64,000 bases of DNA from Rhynochetos jubatus (lineage: Eukaryota; Chordata; Aves; Eurypygiformes; Rhynochetidae), in assembly GCA_027574665.1 (NCBI GenBank), contig CM050654.1:13324142-13388141 (forward strand), written 5' to 3'. The position numbers and the translations under genes were made by a program. Shown piece after piece: positions 49,401 to 62,000 of the stretch. Position 1 is the stretch's first letter, and each line of letters begins with the position of its first letter. The notes below the pieces were generated by a model. That model saw nothing but the letters and a program-made list of their open reading frames with translations. It had not been told where the DNA came from and made no database searches.

Positions 49401-51481
49401 ATATGTATGCATTGCATATACTTTGCATGCAAATAGAAATTCACTAAATGTTAAATTGACTTTTTAGGCTAAATTTTGCATTATTACACAGTTTTAGCAG
49501 TGGGAAATGGTAATGTTGTTTCCATAGTGAACCCAAGAGCTAAGCTTGGTAATTATTGCAAAATACAACTTCTTTTCAAAAGGACAAAAAACCCCTGTTT
49601 TAATTCAGTGTTGCAGCAGAGATGTGTGTCTAAGAAGGCGGAGTATAGTTTACACTGCCAAGTAACTTGCCTATATTGCAAGTACTTTTTTTAGTTATCT
49701 GCTACTTTTTTTGGCTTACTGTAAATACAAGTCACAATGATTTATTCAAAAGGAATTTTTAAAAAGAAATTGTGTATAGACAAGTCTCGATTTTAAACTA
49801 ACAATCATCATGAGTTAGCTGAAACTAAGTTGTCTATATAGTGATTTGCATTAGTTCTTAATTAAAATATGTTTCTGTGTGGACAATTGCCAAGGTCTTT
49901 TTTTTTTTTTTGGAAGATGGCAAAAAGTGTCAGAACAACCAGAGAATGCGAAAGAGCAAACGTCGTATCCATAGAATGGTGGGTGTGCTGGAAAACTGGT
50001 GTGCTTACCTTCAGCCTGAGCTGGTGATTTCTGCAAAAAGCTGCTGTTTGTGGTACACAGATGTGTTGCAGGCCTGAGACTTCATTTATTCTTATTTAAG
50101 CCTGTTGCATCAAAGTAAGATTTGATCCATACTGTATTTAGGTAGGAAAGACTTTTCCAAGAGCCTTTGGCAAAACTCTTAGTATCAGAAGTGAACATTA
50201 TCTTCGTGAGTGCTGAATATTGGCAGTTGTAAATGCGTGGTGTCTTTCAGGACAGCACCAATGAATGCCCCCTATGGAAAAATACCAGTAACTTGCAGTT
50301 TAGACAGTGGAAATTGTTCTTTAATCTTCCTGACTGTGTATATAAAATGTCAACTCTACTGTTGAACTAATAAAACAGTGCATGAGTCTGTATAGTGTTT
50401 TTTGGGGTTTTCTTAGTGGTTGGTTGTCATGCCTACGCACCTGTACACCAGGTTTTGCTCTGTTGCCAAATTTGAAGTTTTCCTTCCTCTTCCGTGTTTT
50501 TGAAAATACTGTGGGTTTTGCTTGTTTCTTTTGTGTTGTGGTGGTTTTTCGTTGTTTTGTGTGGGTGTTTTTTTTATGTGTATGTTTTGCCACTGCATGT
50601 ATAGTGCATGTTTTGGTTGCTTTATAAAAGATTTTACTGTGTCAAGCAAGTACCTGTCACTCAGCTATATTGGTAGCTGCAGTTCCACTGCAATTAGAAT
50701 TTGAAATCCGTTCTAGAAGAGGCTGGAGAAGCTAACCTCAGGAGCATTTAAGACTCTGGACTAGATGGCTGGACATGTTACAGAGCTGTTAGTGAGCTTC
50801 TAATGATGTCAAGATGAGCCACTAACAACCAAAGAATGCCAAGCTTTTCTCTCTTTCTGTGATGACTTGGTGATCAATAGCAGTGAAATAATCCAGGCAA
50901 TGCACTAGGGAGAATTGCTGCCCTTCTCAAGTGGTTGTTTAACTTCTCAGATAAGCTTCATGGTGTTTCCAGTGATATTTATGATTAATGCTTCCTTTTC
51001 TGTTGCCTGCTCTAGGTTTTTCTTTTTCTTCGTAGTTTGTATACTATATGAGAAGATTACACTGTCTCTCCCAGCAGGTCACTTCCAGCCATGCCTAGCT
51101 GCTTAATTAATTGACTGCTTACGACAATGGGTTCGTATTTGGTTTTACAGATCTGTCTGAGTGCCGCCTTCCCTGAGGATACCACTCTACTTTGTTCTGG
51201 GAGGTGTGAAAAGCAAGCAGAAAAGTGTACCTAATAAGCGCTCCTAGAAGCGTTCAGAGAGTTGGAGGAAAACAGCATAGGAAATAATTCCCTTCTCCTG
51301 CTCACTTTTAAGCAAGTTATGCATTGTGCAATAGTGTGCTAGTTGGGGAAGGACTATTTGGCCAGAAGAAAAAGCAGAGGTTGTAGGGAGTTAACTGTAG
51401 AGGCCTTTCCCATGTAATCCTATATAAATATTTGGCTGGAGAAGATACTGCTTGCATTAATTACTGTAATGTACGCTTGGA

Positions 51482-51570
51482 GCCAAAACACAGAGATTGA
51501 GGATTGTATTGGAGTATCTATTATTGCCAAAACACAGAGAGATACAGGATGCTATTGAAGGTATCTATTA
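51482..51570 (+). repeat. Imperfect tandem duplication of about 44 bp
   Basis: Copy 1 (51482-51523) and copy 2 (51526-51570) both run from GCCAAAACACAGAGA to GTATCTATTA. The middle parts differ by a few substitutions and a 2-3 base insertion. It is a simple local duplication. Confidence 0.85.
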
Positions 51571-52065
51571 ACATAGACTTTGAAGGTGGTCATGGACCTA
51601 CAAAATCCTTCCCTTGGACTGGGGCACAATTATTTTTCTTTTTTACCCTGCTCACTGTGCATCATAACCTTGTTACTGTCAGCTCAGAATCTGCCTCTTT
51701 ATTTTGATATGTGGCCTTGTCTACACTGGGAAATTCTGGGGAAATGGAAGACTAATTGACTACAGATGTGAGAACAACACATAAATCCAGGTGAAATCAC
51801 ATTTGATGACTGTCAGAAGAAATGGTGCTTTTAATTTACTGTCATTGCGATTCCCTGCTAGGGCAGGTTCAACTCCTAAGTAACATATGGTTTGACTTCA
51901 TGCATTTAGCTGGTCAGTCTTATTTCTGTTCTGTCCCTGAGTAGTTCACAGCTAGCTATTGAACCAGTTCTTTCAGTGCCGTTGGGGTTCTGGCTGAGAT
52001 CACCTTGCAGCACTGTTACAATATCAGAGTTTGCCAAAACCTGTGGTAGTGATTCACTGTGACAC

Positions 52066-52450
52066 TGTCGTGGTTTAGCCTCCGGAAGCAATCAAGTACC
52101 CCACAGCTGCTTGCTCACCTCCCTTCTCCCCCAGCAGGACAGCAATTTCCCTCCCAGCCAGCCAGCAGCCCCAACTTACATACTGAGCATGATGTTTGTC
52201 ATGAAAAGTCCCTTTGGTCAGTTTGGGTCAAATGTCCAGGCTGTGTCCCCTCCCGGCTTCTTGTAGCGAAGAAGTTGGGGACACAGGGGCAGTATCAGAA
52301 ACTGAAAAAGTCCTTGACTTGATATAAACATTGCTTGGCAACAACTAAACCCAGTAGGATGTTACCAGTATTCTTTCAGCACAAATCCAAAGCATAGCCT
52401 CATACCAGCTACTGTGGGGAAAACTAACTCTATCCCAACTAATACCAGCA
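52066..52450 (+). mobile_element. Solo LTR of the same avian ERV family, copy 2
   Basis: Starts TGTCGTGGTTTAGCCTCC and ends TAATACCAGCA. The 3' 70 bases are nearly identical to copy 1 at 25.26-25.33 kb, in the same orientation. It keeps the block 'CTGTGTCCCCTCCCGGCTTC' through 'AAAAGTCCTTGACTTGATAT' that copy 1 has lost. It lacks the A-rich block after 'CCCCCAGCAGGA' that copy 1 has. No clear target duplication remains. Confidence 0.8.
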
Positions 52451-52962
52451 CCCCTCTGGTGCTGTTTAAAGCTGTATTATTTTTGTTGCCATTATAGTAT
52501 AGTGGTGTGTCTTAAGTTCAAGCATGTAACATGAATTTCAGAGATGAAAACCCCATGCTTTGCCTTTTTGGGAAGGTATACAAGGTGTTGGACAAAGAAG
52601 ATAAAATGCTTTGTCTGTGTTTTAAGATTGTTGGTAAAGACAAAACCAAACACTCTGTAATTTTAACCTTTACAAGGACAGTATGCAGCACAAAAAAAGT
52701 TGAGGGTATTTTTTATAAGCTTCTTCACAAAAAGCAGTATGATTAAACCACTGATTAAAACTAGAAGTTGGAGAAAGAAATAAGAATACATAGAAACAAG
52801 AGCCAAGAGAATTGAATTATTGAATGAGAAAGGAGTCTTTGCAATGAAGGAGCATCGCTCTCCAGAAGGATGAGACTTCTTATAACAGAAATGAAATTTT
52901 TTTTCTTCTCCATCCAGCTTTGAGGATGTCAGATGTGTGTGTCAGCAGTGAAGTTAAAGAGG

Positions 52963-53148
52963 ATGCAGTTTCTCTTGTGCTTGGCTGCAGCTGCAGCCTG
53001 CATAGCCAGTCTCTCTGCTGGCCACAGCTGCCCCATCTGCATGACTGGGGGGGAATGCATTGCTCTCTTCAGAAAGGCTTTTACTGAAATTGATGTTAAC
53101 ACCTTTGTTATCAATATGACAAACATTGCTTGTGTGACAAATTGTTAG
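52963..53148 (+). CDS. Short ORF with signal-peptide-like N-terminus (hypothetical)
   Basis: A 61-codon frame reads MQFLLCLAAAAACIASLSAG (a good signal peptide by eye). A mature-like part of about 40 residues follows, with five Cys (spaced C-x2-C-x5-C ... C-x3-C) and an N-glycosylation sequon, NMT. An in-frame upstream ATG at 52933 would add ten residues. A strong pyrimidine tract and AG (acceptor ending at 52917) precede it. I recognise no family. The frame is short and lies in PLCL1 intron 1, so chance is still the default explanation. Confidence 0.25.
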   Translation: MQFLLCLAAAAACIASLSAGHSCPICMTGGECIALFRKAFTEIDVNTFVINMTNIACVTNC

Positions 53149-56100
53149 TTACTATCATAGTAACAGCTGTTTTTAAATCTTAGTATGTTTATGTTTTGTT
53201 ACCTTTCTGCAAACAATTCTTTGGTTTTGCATATAAGGATGGAGATTATATATTATAGATTATACATTACTCTCCCAACTAACACAAAAAGCTGAAGAGT
53301 CTTGGATGCTGATTGTAGTTAGTATTCACTATTCACATTTTTCTGGACTGTGTCCTGAAGCTATTTAACTCTCAGATTTTTCCAGCTTGATGAAATCCCA
53401 TTTAGCCCCAGAATTTTCTTTTTCCAGTGTAATAATGACACTTTGTCAGCTTCATTGCTCTCTACCATTTTACTGAAGTCAGTTACTGGAAATACCTTTT
53501 TTTTTCCCTTTTTCGCAAGGCTGAAGCACTTTCACCTTGGGATTTGGTCAGCTCTGCTGGAATCTGTATGTTCTCAATGGGTTGGATACCTTCCCTTTGG
53601 ACTTCCCCTCCCCTCCTGGAACTGCTATATACAGTGTGGCAGTGTGACAATCCAAGCAGGTCGTAAATAACAAAGGCATTGCTAGGAACTTAATTCCTTG
53701 GCTTTTCGAGAATTCTTCACTCAAAAAACCAATCCTCTTCCCATCTCATGGTTTTAATTCTATTTCTCATCTACTCAGTTTGTTGCTTTTAAAGGATACA
53801 CCACACACCCACCCACACCCCCACACCCCTTTTTTTTCTTAAGGATTATGATGCTAATGTAAAATCCCTGTCTCTGTGGGGAAGAGGGCTTCTGTGGATG
53901 TTCTGAAAACCACCCAAGGAAAGAATGGAACTGAGTGGAAAAGACGTTTCACAGGCACACTCTGGATTGCCAGTTTCTGAAATTGAGACCTCCTGCTGCA
54001 GTGTAGGGAATCGGAACTATACATGGTTTCATTCTTTCCTGCTCTGTCCTGTACAGTTCTATCAAAGATAAGTTTAGTTGTCTTCCTCCATTCACTTTGG
54101 AATTTGCCAGCACTGTTAATACTCCATTATTTTGGAAAGAAGTCTCCAAATTGTGTACAGTCCTATAAATTATAATTTCTGATGATAAAGAAAAATACTA
54201 GGCTGAAAATATTTTCAGATTTAAATTACCCATACTTAAATGGATGAGGTAGGATACGAGTAGTAGTATGCTAATCAGTTTTATAGAAAACAATGGCAAA
54301 AGCTGCAGTGATTGAACAATGTGTAATGAGTTACTTGAATAATGCGTTTGACAAGTGATAAAAAAAAACCAACTTCAACCTGCAGTTTTTAGCAGGTGAA
54401 ATAAACTTTCCGGAGAGGCTTTCTTTGGATACAAATTAAAAGGGATTTCAGAATGACCACTTCTGCCATTAAGCAAAAATATCATTCCTTAGAGGCTACT
54501 GTTACCAAAAGTCAGCAAGTTATTATTGTACTTAAAATCTGTGTAGTTCTGTTTTATTTTTCAAATATATCTTGTTTTATAAGGCTACAACCATGGGAAC
54601 GGAAATCTGCTGTCTAGGAAATAGCTATTCCTGCTGCTTTTTCAAAATACTTTGACATATGTGTTCCTATAGAAAAGGTGGATTACTTTCTCAAAATTCT
54701 TGAGACTTTCAGGGTGGTGAAACCTCCTTTTCCTGCGGGAGAGACCACCAAGAGAAGTATGCTTGGTGTTGGGCACCAAACAGCCGTTATTCTGGCGATT
54801 GCATATCATGTATTGGATATAAATTTATGCATTGTTTGTCAGAATATACAGATTCTGAATTGGTTACCTGTTTTATTCTTCAAAGATTTTTATCTGTAAG
54901 AGGGTCTGGTCTACTGAAAAACCTCTATTTTAGTGGGTTGTCACACCTGCATAAGATCTCACTGAAAAACAATCTCATTTAAAGTTGTAATTACAAGGTA
55001 TATGGAAAGCACTGGAAAGACTGAATTAGTGTAGTCCAGGTTTCAGTGGGGTTTGAGCATTGAAGTGACACTTTCATAGTAGCATGGACTGCTTGATGAA
55101 AGAAATAACTATAGTGTTCTTGGTTGCGAGTTCTCTTCAGACCCATGAATGTTGTGATCCTACCAGTCCGTTGTTTTCCTGTTGTGTATCAGCAAGGCCC
55201 TTAACAGCAAGTTAACCATACATGTAACTAGTTGCAGGATTGTGGTTGAACATTGCTGTGAGCCAGATTGTGCCTGGGCCTCCTGGAGAGAGGGAGGATT
55301 CATTACTGTGTTTTCCTTTGTATCACCACTTCCCACAGCACATACGGGAGAAGTACACAGTTTGGGTCATCTGCTTGAAGCCACTGAGGCATACAAAAGG
55401 GGGAGTGTAGTGTCACACACAATGTATTACTCTTATTTTCTCATCTCTAGACTTGTTTGGAGCAGAGCTCACCAGAAATGTTGACTAGGGCCTGCAGAAC
55501 CAAGCACTGAAATGTTTTTACTGTAAAAGCCTAATCCTTTGTATTCATCACCTTGCTTTGTAGGTTTATTTTAGGTATAGACGGCCTTCAGTAGCAAGTC
55601 ATCCTCTATGTATGCACTAGGCCAGCATGCAGATATGCCGTTTAAGCCTTGCATTTGCAACACGTGTTCTTTTTTGTACATAAATGCAAACCCAGGTCTG
55701 GGGGTTAGTTTAGCGTGAGTAGTGGTGAGAATTGAAAATTCTGCAATTGAGCCTGGTTTAATTTCTTCCTGACTCCTATTCTCCTGAGAGTTTTTGCATG
55801 TGAAATCTCTCATTTCTTATTTTAAAAGGTGAATAAATATCAGCTAAAACAACTCTCTCCCTAAACCACCCCTCCAAGTTTATTCCAATAATGACATATA
55901 ACTAGTAAAAGTAGATTTCAGTTCTTTTTCCTTTGAAGAAGCAAATGGTGTCGGTATGAGCTTGAAGCATAGAAAAACGTTTTAACTGCTACTTTGAGAG
56001 CTGTAACTGTGGCACTTCTTATGAAGATTAGTTACTCATAACTAACTACCTATTACTAATTTTTACCACCAGCATTTTATTTAAGGTCAAGAAATTGTCA

Positions 56101-58794
56101 AGTCTTATCTGCAGTTTCTAGTTGTAAGGAAAAGCTGTGCAAGATGCATATTGCATAACATTCTAAGCAGGATTTTCTTGCCGAGGTCCAGTTCCTAATG
56201 CTGTTTGTGACTGTCCTTTTGAACTCGCTGCCCATGCTGACAGAGGCGGATGCTGTGGAGTTTGTAACTTCTGGCTGAGTCCCTGCAGCTCTGTGCTTGG
56301 GTGGGGAGGCTTGTGTGTCAGCACTCCCCTCCTGCAGTAGGATGTCAGCCCTGCTGAATGTGTGGGGACGTGGTGGGGAGGTGAGGGTATCTGAGGAGCA
56401 ACTTCAGGCTTTTGGGGGTAGGGACTTGCAGTTGTAAGCAAAGAAGGATGCAGAGGCTGAGGATGTTGCTGTGGGGATATAGGACAAGGCACACAGGACA
56501 CTCAGTTGCGTTCCTTCCTCAAAGATTTTTCTTCTGCACAATGACTTGACTTCCACCTCTAGTTTTCAGAGGATATTTATTCAAAAGTGTTACTTCTTAT
56601 CTTTCCCAAGCTAATTTTAATTTTTCAGTGGCTATAATGACCATCCCAACTGCCTTGATTTTCTTCTCACTATGGGGTTGCTACTTCTGGCCTCGCCAGT
56701 TTATGTAGTGGTATCCTTTTGCTCACTGTCCCTCCAGATGCTTTGGTTTATGATGGCTATTTTTGGATGATCCAAGCTTTGTAATAGTTGAATCTGTAAA
56801 TATTTTTATTGCATCTTTGTTAAGCAACATATGACTGCAAAACATTTTACATCAGTCTTCCAATTCCAAATGAAGAAAGCTAATGTGCTTTCCCTTTTTC
56901 CCTGGGAGCTACAAAATTTTGGATGTCAAAAGTACTTCCTACTGTAAAGCAACACTTTCCTGACTAGCGTGACACATGTAACAGTGTGATTGTTTAGAAC
57001 AAACACACTCCCTTGGGTTAGTTGACTGGTAATTCCTTCCTGTCCAATAGAAGCCATTGTGTCAAATTAAGTTTAGATGCAGTTAATAGTTCTCTTATGC
57101 AGTTACAATTTGGGTAAGATTTATTTTACCTTATTATTTCATATTAAGATATTTTAAAAATCCAGTTAACTGAAAACACAAGTAAAATGTTTTATTCCTT
57201 GGTTTATCTTGTAAATATCAATGGAAACTGACTGCTTCCTTTTTTTTAGCTCTGGTTTTAGAGGGGTTGAAGAGGCCAGCTTTTCTTGTGCTGGGTGAGA
57301 CCTTTGTCTAAATACTGTCTCAGTGATTCTTCCAAGGTCTAGAGAGGTCTTGGAGCTGATGGATGAGTTGTTATCTCCTCTTCCTGTGTTAATTGTGACA
57401 ATCTTGTGAAAGTAGGAAGTAGAGATAATTGCAGGCCTGGTTACAAATGAAATCCTTCAGGCTTTTCATGGACATTGTTTGTATTAAAATACCCTTTTTT
57501 TTTTTTTTAATCAAAACCTTGCTTTTGGGCTGTTAATCCAAGAAAATGTTTAAATGATTAATTGGTGTATGATAGTGCTTTAACAAAATGCTTATGTATT
57601 TCAATCAGGGTCAATTAGAGATTTGATTTAAAGGATGAATTTCTCTGTCATCAGTGAAGGATAACTGCTACTGTGCGGAAGCAACCTCAGGATAACTAGC
57701 TGATGACAAAACTGCTTGATCCATTCTATAATATGCTCCTGATTGACTTGTGGTCTCCTCATCACACTCTCAGTAATAATAATGCTAATGATTTTAAAGA
57801 TGTGTGAAACTAAATTGTATAAGGGAGCAAAGAGCTCACTGCATTGGCATTGTAGGCTGTACTCAAGTAGCAGAGTCTAGCCTTGGACAGCAAGCTAAGC
57901 CTGTGGTATTAGATCCAGAATTTGTCACAGCTGTGCATCAGGAATGTGTGAAAGAGAAAACATTGTCATTGAGACACAGAGGTGTTAGTCTGTAAATACA
58001 AAAATAGCTCCTAAATATTTTTATTCCTACCTGAGCAATTCATTTAATGTAAACAGAAGCTTAGTATACAATATTGACTAGAGTACTTTGAGAAATGAGA
58101 GGCTTATCTCCTGGATTATTCATTCTAATCATGGCAATGGACTTTTAAAGCACCGCTTCTGTACACATGGGTCTGTTCTTTGCCCTCAGTGTCATCCAGA
58201 TATCCTCCCACTAAATTTGTGATGTAAATCACTACAAAAGTAGACTGAGCAGGATACTGCCTTCCTTTAAACGCTGCAAATTTGTGGATGGGGCTTCACA
58301 GATATTAATGGAGACAGTTTTTAAAGTAAGTGTAAGGCAGGGCATTGAAACCGTTTGCCCACATGGACACTTGTCATCTTTAGTTTGCTTACATCTCAGC
58401 TGTTGTTGGGCAGTTATGATCAATTCTAATGTTGGATTAGAAACGTTTGGTAAGTGCTCTAGTGTCATGATGCTTCATGTTAAAAGGAGAGTCTTCTCTG
58501 TGCCTCAGTGAATGTTTGAAAAAGAATGTATATCTTTGCAGAGTCTGCACACTCAACGTTGTTTGATTACAGGTCTTTTCGATGTGTGCTGCATCTTCTG
58601 TGAGCATGTGCAGAGATCCTGTTTTAGATAATGTCACCTGTAAAATATTGTGTCACTATTGCTAGAAGCTAGTAAAGTCATCTCTAATGTATACCATCAG
58701 CAACACTTGATGGGTTCAGTAAAGGTGGTTTGTGACCCATAGGAGTGTTTCCTGTGATCTAAAGCCCTTGTATATATGAAGAAGAAGTGAAAAG

Positions 58795-58814
58795 ACACAC
58801 ACACACACACACAC
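58795..58814 (+). repeat. (AC)10 microsatellite
   Basis: Ten perfect AC dinucleotides. Confidence 0.95.
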
Positions 58815-58949
58815 CCTGTTGTGTGCAATTCCTTTCAGAAAGGGAAAGTAGCAGAGATGGGATAACTTTTTTTTATTACTTGTAGTGGGAATGATAATTT
58901 TATAAACAAGCATAAACATTTTTATTGTAATCCCAATATATTATTACAG

Positions 58950-59004
58950 TTGCACTCGATAACCTTAAACATCTTTTCCAACCTAAATGATTCTGTGATT
59001 CTGT
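58950..59004 (+). mobile_element. CR1 LINE 3' terminus
   Basis: Reads 'cactcgataaccttaaacat', 'cttttccaacctaaatgatt' and a closing 'ctgtgattctg'. This is the canonical CR1 tail (gatgaccttaaaggtcccttccaacc... plus the ATTCTGTG-type terminal repeat) with mutations. Only the last 55 bases are present, as is usual for 5'-truncated CR1 insertions. Confidence 0.85.
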
Positions 59005-62000
59005 TTAGGCCTGTCTTTGTGAAACTCATTTTCTGAGGTGGCAATTTTCTTGCTTGATCAAAAAAGTGACTGTATGTGGACAAATATATACAGAAAATGC
59101 CATGTAAATTATAAAAACATACATGCTTTTTTGTAATATTGATCTTGCACATATTTGGCAAGAAGCCTGCTTTTCTGGAGTAAAAAGTACATTATATGCT
59201 CCAGTCAAAACTGATGTGATTTGAGTGAGTTAATACTCTCAGGATAAAAACCACAACACTGTGAATTAGCTACATATAGCACGAGTTCAGCAGTGAAGCT
59301 GTTCTGTCTGCGTGATGACTGTTTGAGATGTGCAATAAGAAAGGGTGTGAGATTGATGTGACTTACACAAACATTCATTTAAATCCCAGTGTATTTAGTT
59401 CTAAACACATGCAGCTGCATTTGTTTAGCCCCTTTCTGCTATCAACACAAACAAGTGATTTAACAGAAAATACAAATGTGAAATGTTGCATGATCTAAAA
59501 GTGTCTTTGACATCACTTGGGTCAGGACTTTGCTTGGAGTCTCTGCATTGTGAGCCCATGTGTAGCAGATCATCTGTGTGTGATTCTTCACACATCCAAA
59601 GTCAAATGGCTCAATATGAAACTAAATGAGTGTGAATGGTACCAACTTAATCAACACTACAGAAATTATTGGCACTCTGGATACATGAGCTGATACATGA
59701 GACTGTGTGTAAGTACCTTTGGTCCAGCTTCCAAGGTGTCCTTGGGCCTCTTATGCTTCCACTGAAAGAAAAGATAAGCCAAGGACATTCAATGTCACTT
59801 GGGGTGGGACCCCCGTAGGAGGGTGTGTTATGCTCAAACTTGTAATGAGGCTTTGCAACAGGAGAGGGACACAAGAGAAGTAACATTTTCTTTACAAATA
59901 CAAATAAATAGAGTGATTTCTTCAGTCTTAGGTGTTTTCCACTTTGTGTTAGTGATCTTAAGTGTGGAATAGGCAAGGAAATTAAGTCTTATGGAAAGTT
60001 ACTTTGCTTTAAAAAAAAAAAATCTTAATCTGTTTCACTGCGCAGTCTGGAGCCTGCAGACAGCTTTCAAGATCACAAATTAGTATTGCATTTGAAAAAT
60101 TCTGGGTCAGTTGTGGTAAAGGAGTGTAACTTTTGTGGTTCTGTGGGCAATAACTTGGTTTTGTGAAGAAGTGACACAGTTTTTAGTTTAGTCCTCAAAT
60201 AGATTTTGCTTTAATTCAAATTCTACCCTGCTGCTTATTCCTATTTGGCTCATCTCCATACCGTTACATGTCTGTTCAATTTTCATACAAACAGGATAAA
60301 AAAGGTGAAGTACTGCAAGAGAGGCAGTTCTGCAGCTCATCAGAAAATGGAGTACTAGGCAGACAGCAGTGATTTCACAAAACAGAATTTCTTTTTAGTC
60401 TCATGTCTGCTGGTTCATCACAGACAGAAATTGTACCTGGGCGTGTGCTTCAGCTGATAAATGAGCTGCAGCATTGCTGAGGTCTCAGACTAGCACAGAT
60501 GTCGAATCCTGTATGGTAAACCACAATAGCAGAGGCACTGCTGATAAGTACATTGCAAATACTTAGAATAATTTTCATCAACATTAATGATTAAAATATA
60601 GTAATGAGATAATTGTTGTCTAGAGTTTAGCAGCAGCTGCTGGCAAACAGGATTTGTAGATTTCTGTTGTTTGTAGACAGTGTAAAATAAGCTGCTCTGT
60701 GTGCAAGACTCATGGTTCAGTAGAAAACTTGCTGTAGTGCAAGCAGGGAAGAGCTGCTAGAAACTGCCAGTAGCTCTTAGGAGGCCTCAACATTTTATGT
60801 ATGTTGCAAAGCTAAGGAGAGGTGCCCATAAAACTCTTAATTATGGAACACTCAGTTAATCCTAATAGTTCTGTTCCTCAGGCCGTGCTCCAGCCTTATC
60901 AGCAGAGAAGCACATCATCCTTGTCTCTTGATGGGCAGGGAGAATATGCTGTGTTGTACTCTAGTGAGAAAAATGGTGGCTTTACTTTCTGTTACCCTCC
61001 AGCTTGGCCTGTAATGATCCAAAAGAGAAACATCAGTGGAGCTGAAGTCTGTTCAAAAAGAACTATGTCTGAACTGTAACAAAATGTCAGGCTTTGCTCT
61101 TGCAGTTTCTGATCACACCCCTGCTCTTTTGACTGGACTTCCAGCTCAGGAGGTGAGCTGGCAGCTCTCCTAGTGCAGGAGGGTGTTCTGCATGCAGTTT
61201 CTGCCGCATCCTTAATCTGGAATAAGACCTGAAGGGAGTGACCGTAATATTGGTAATAAGTAAAAATTCCAGGTTTTGCCTGTGTGCTCCATGCACATTT
61301 TCAAATAATCCACTTCTGTGGCAGTATTTGGATGGGCGCAAAAAGAGACTATATGTTTTTAACAGCATAAACACTAGGAGCTTAACAGGTTTTGCAATTA
61401 TAAAAGCTTTGTCTGCAATCCATTGTTCAATATTTGTTTGCCATTTTTATCACATTTCCAGAGCAAAGTGACAATTAAAATTAGAGCTGACACAGTAAAT
61501 CCTGTTCTATGACAAGCTTGCAAAAATCCCACTCACCTCCCTCAGCTAGAGTGGGTAATGGGTTTTTATGGGTGTGTAATAAATCACTGGGGACCTTTTC
61601 CCTCTTTCCTGTTGCTGTAGGAGTGCGTTCTGAGCTTGGCTCAGTAAGTTTTCCTACCTTTCACTAAATGTTGCTTTACTCTTACTTATGATTCTTACTT
61701 AAAAAAACCTGCTTTTTTACAGCATTAATTACATGAGTCCTGGCCTCTTGTTTAGTGTTGTTAATTTCCTATTGGAAAAGCTTTATTTCCCTTGTCTGAT
61801 TTCAGAGATAAGTTTCACCGTCATGGGCATAGCTACCAGTTCCAAGTTAGCCTCTGCAGGTGCTTTGCTCTGCCTCTGGGTCAGTTGGTACAGGGAGTGC
61901 ACAGCCACAGACAGTCTGCTCAGTGCTTCATCCCGAAGCATTAGGAAACCGTATCTTTGTCTGCTGTCAGATGAAAGGATGAGTCCGGTAATTACTATGC

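Noticed and set aside
24790..52450. A single provirus bounded by the two LTRs
   Set aside because: They are 27 kb apart, contain PLCL1 exon 1 between them, carry different internal deletions and have no gag, pol or env remnants inside.
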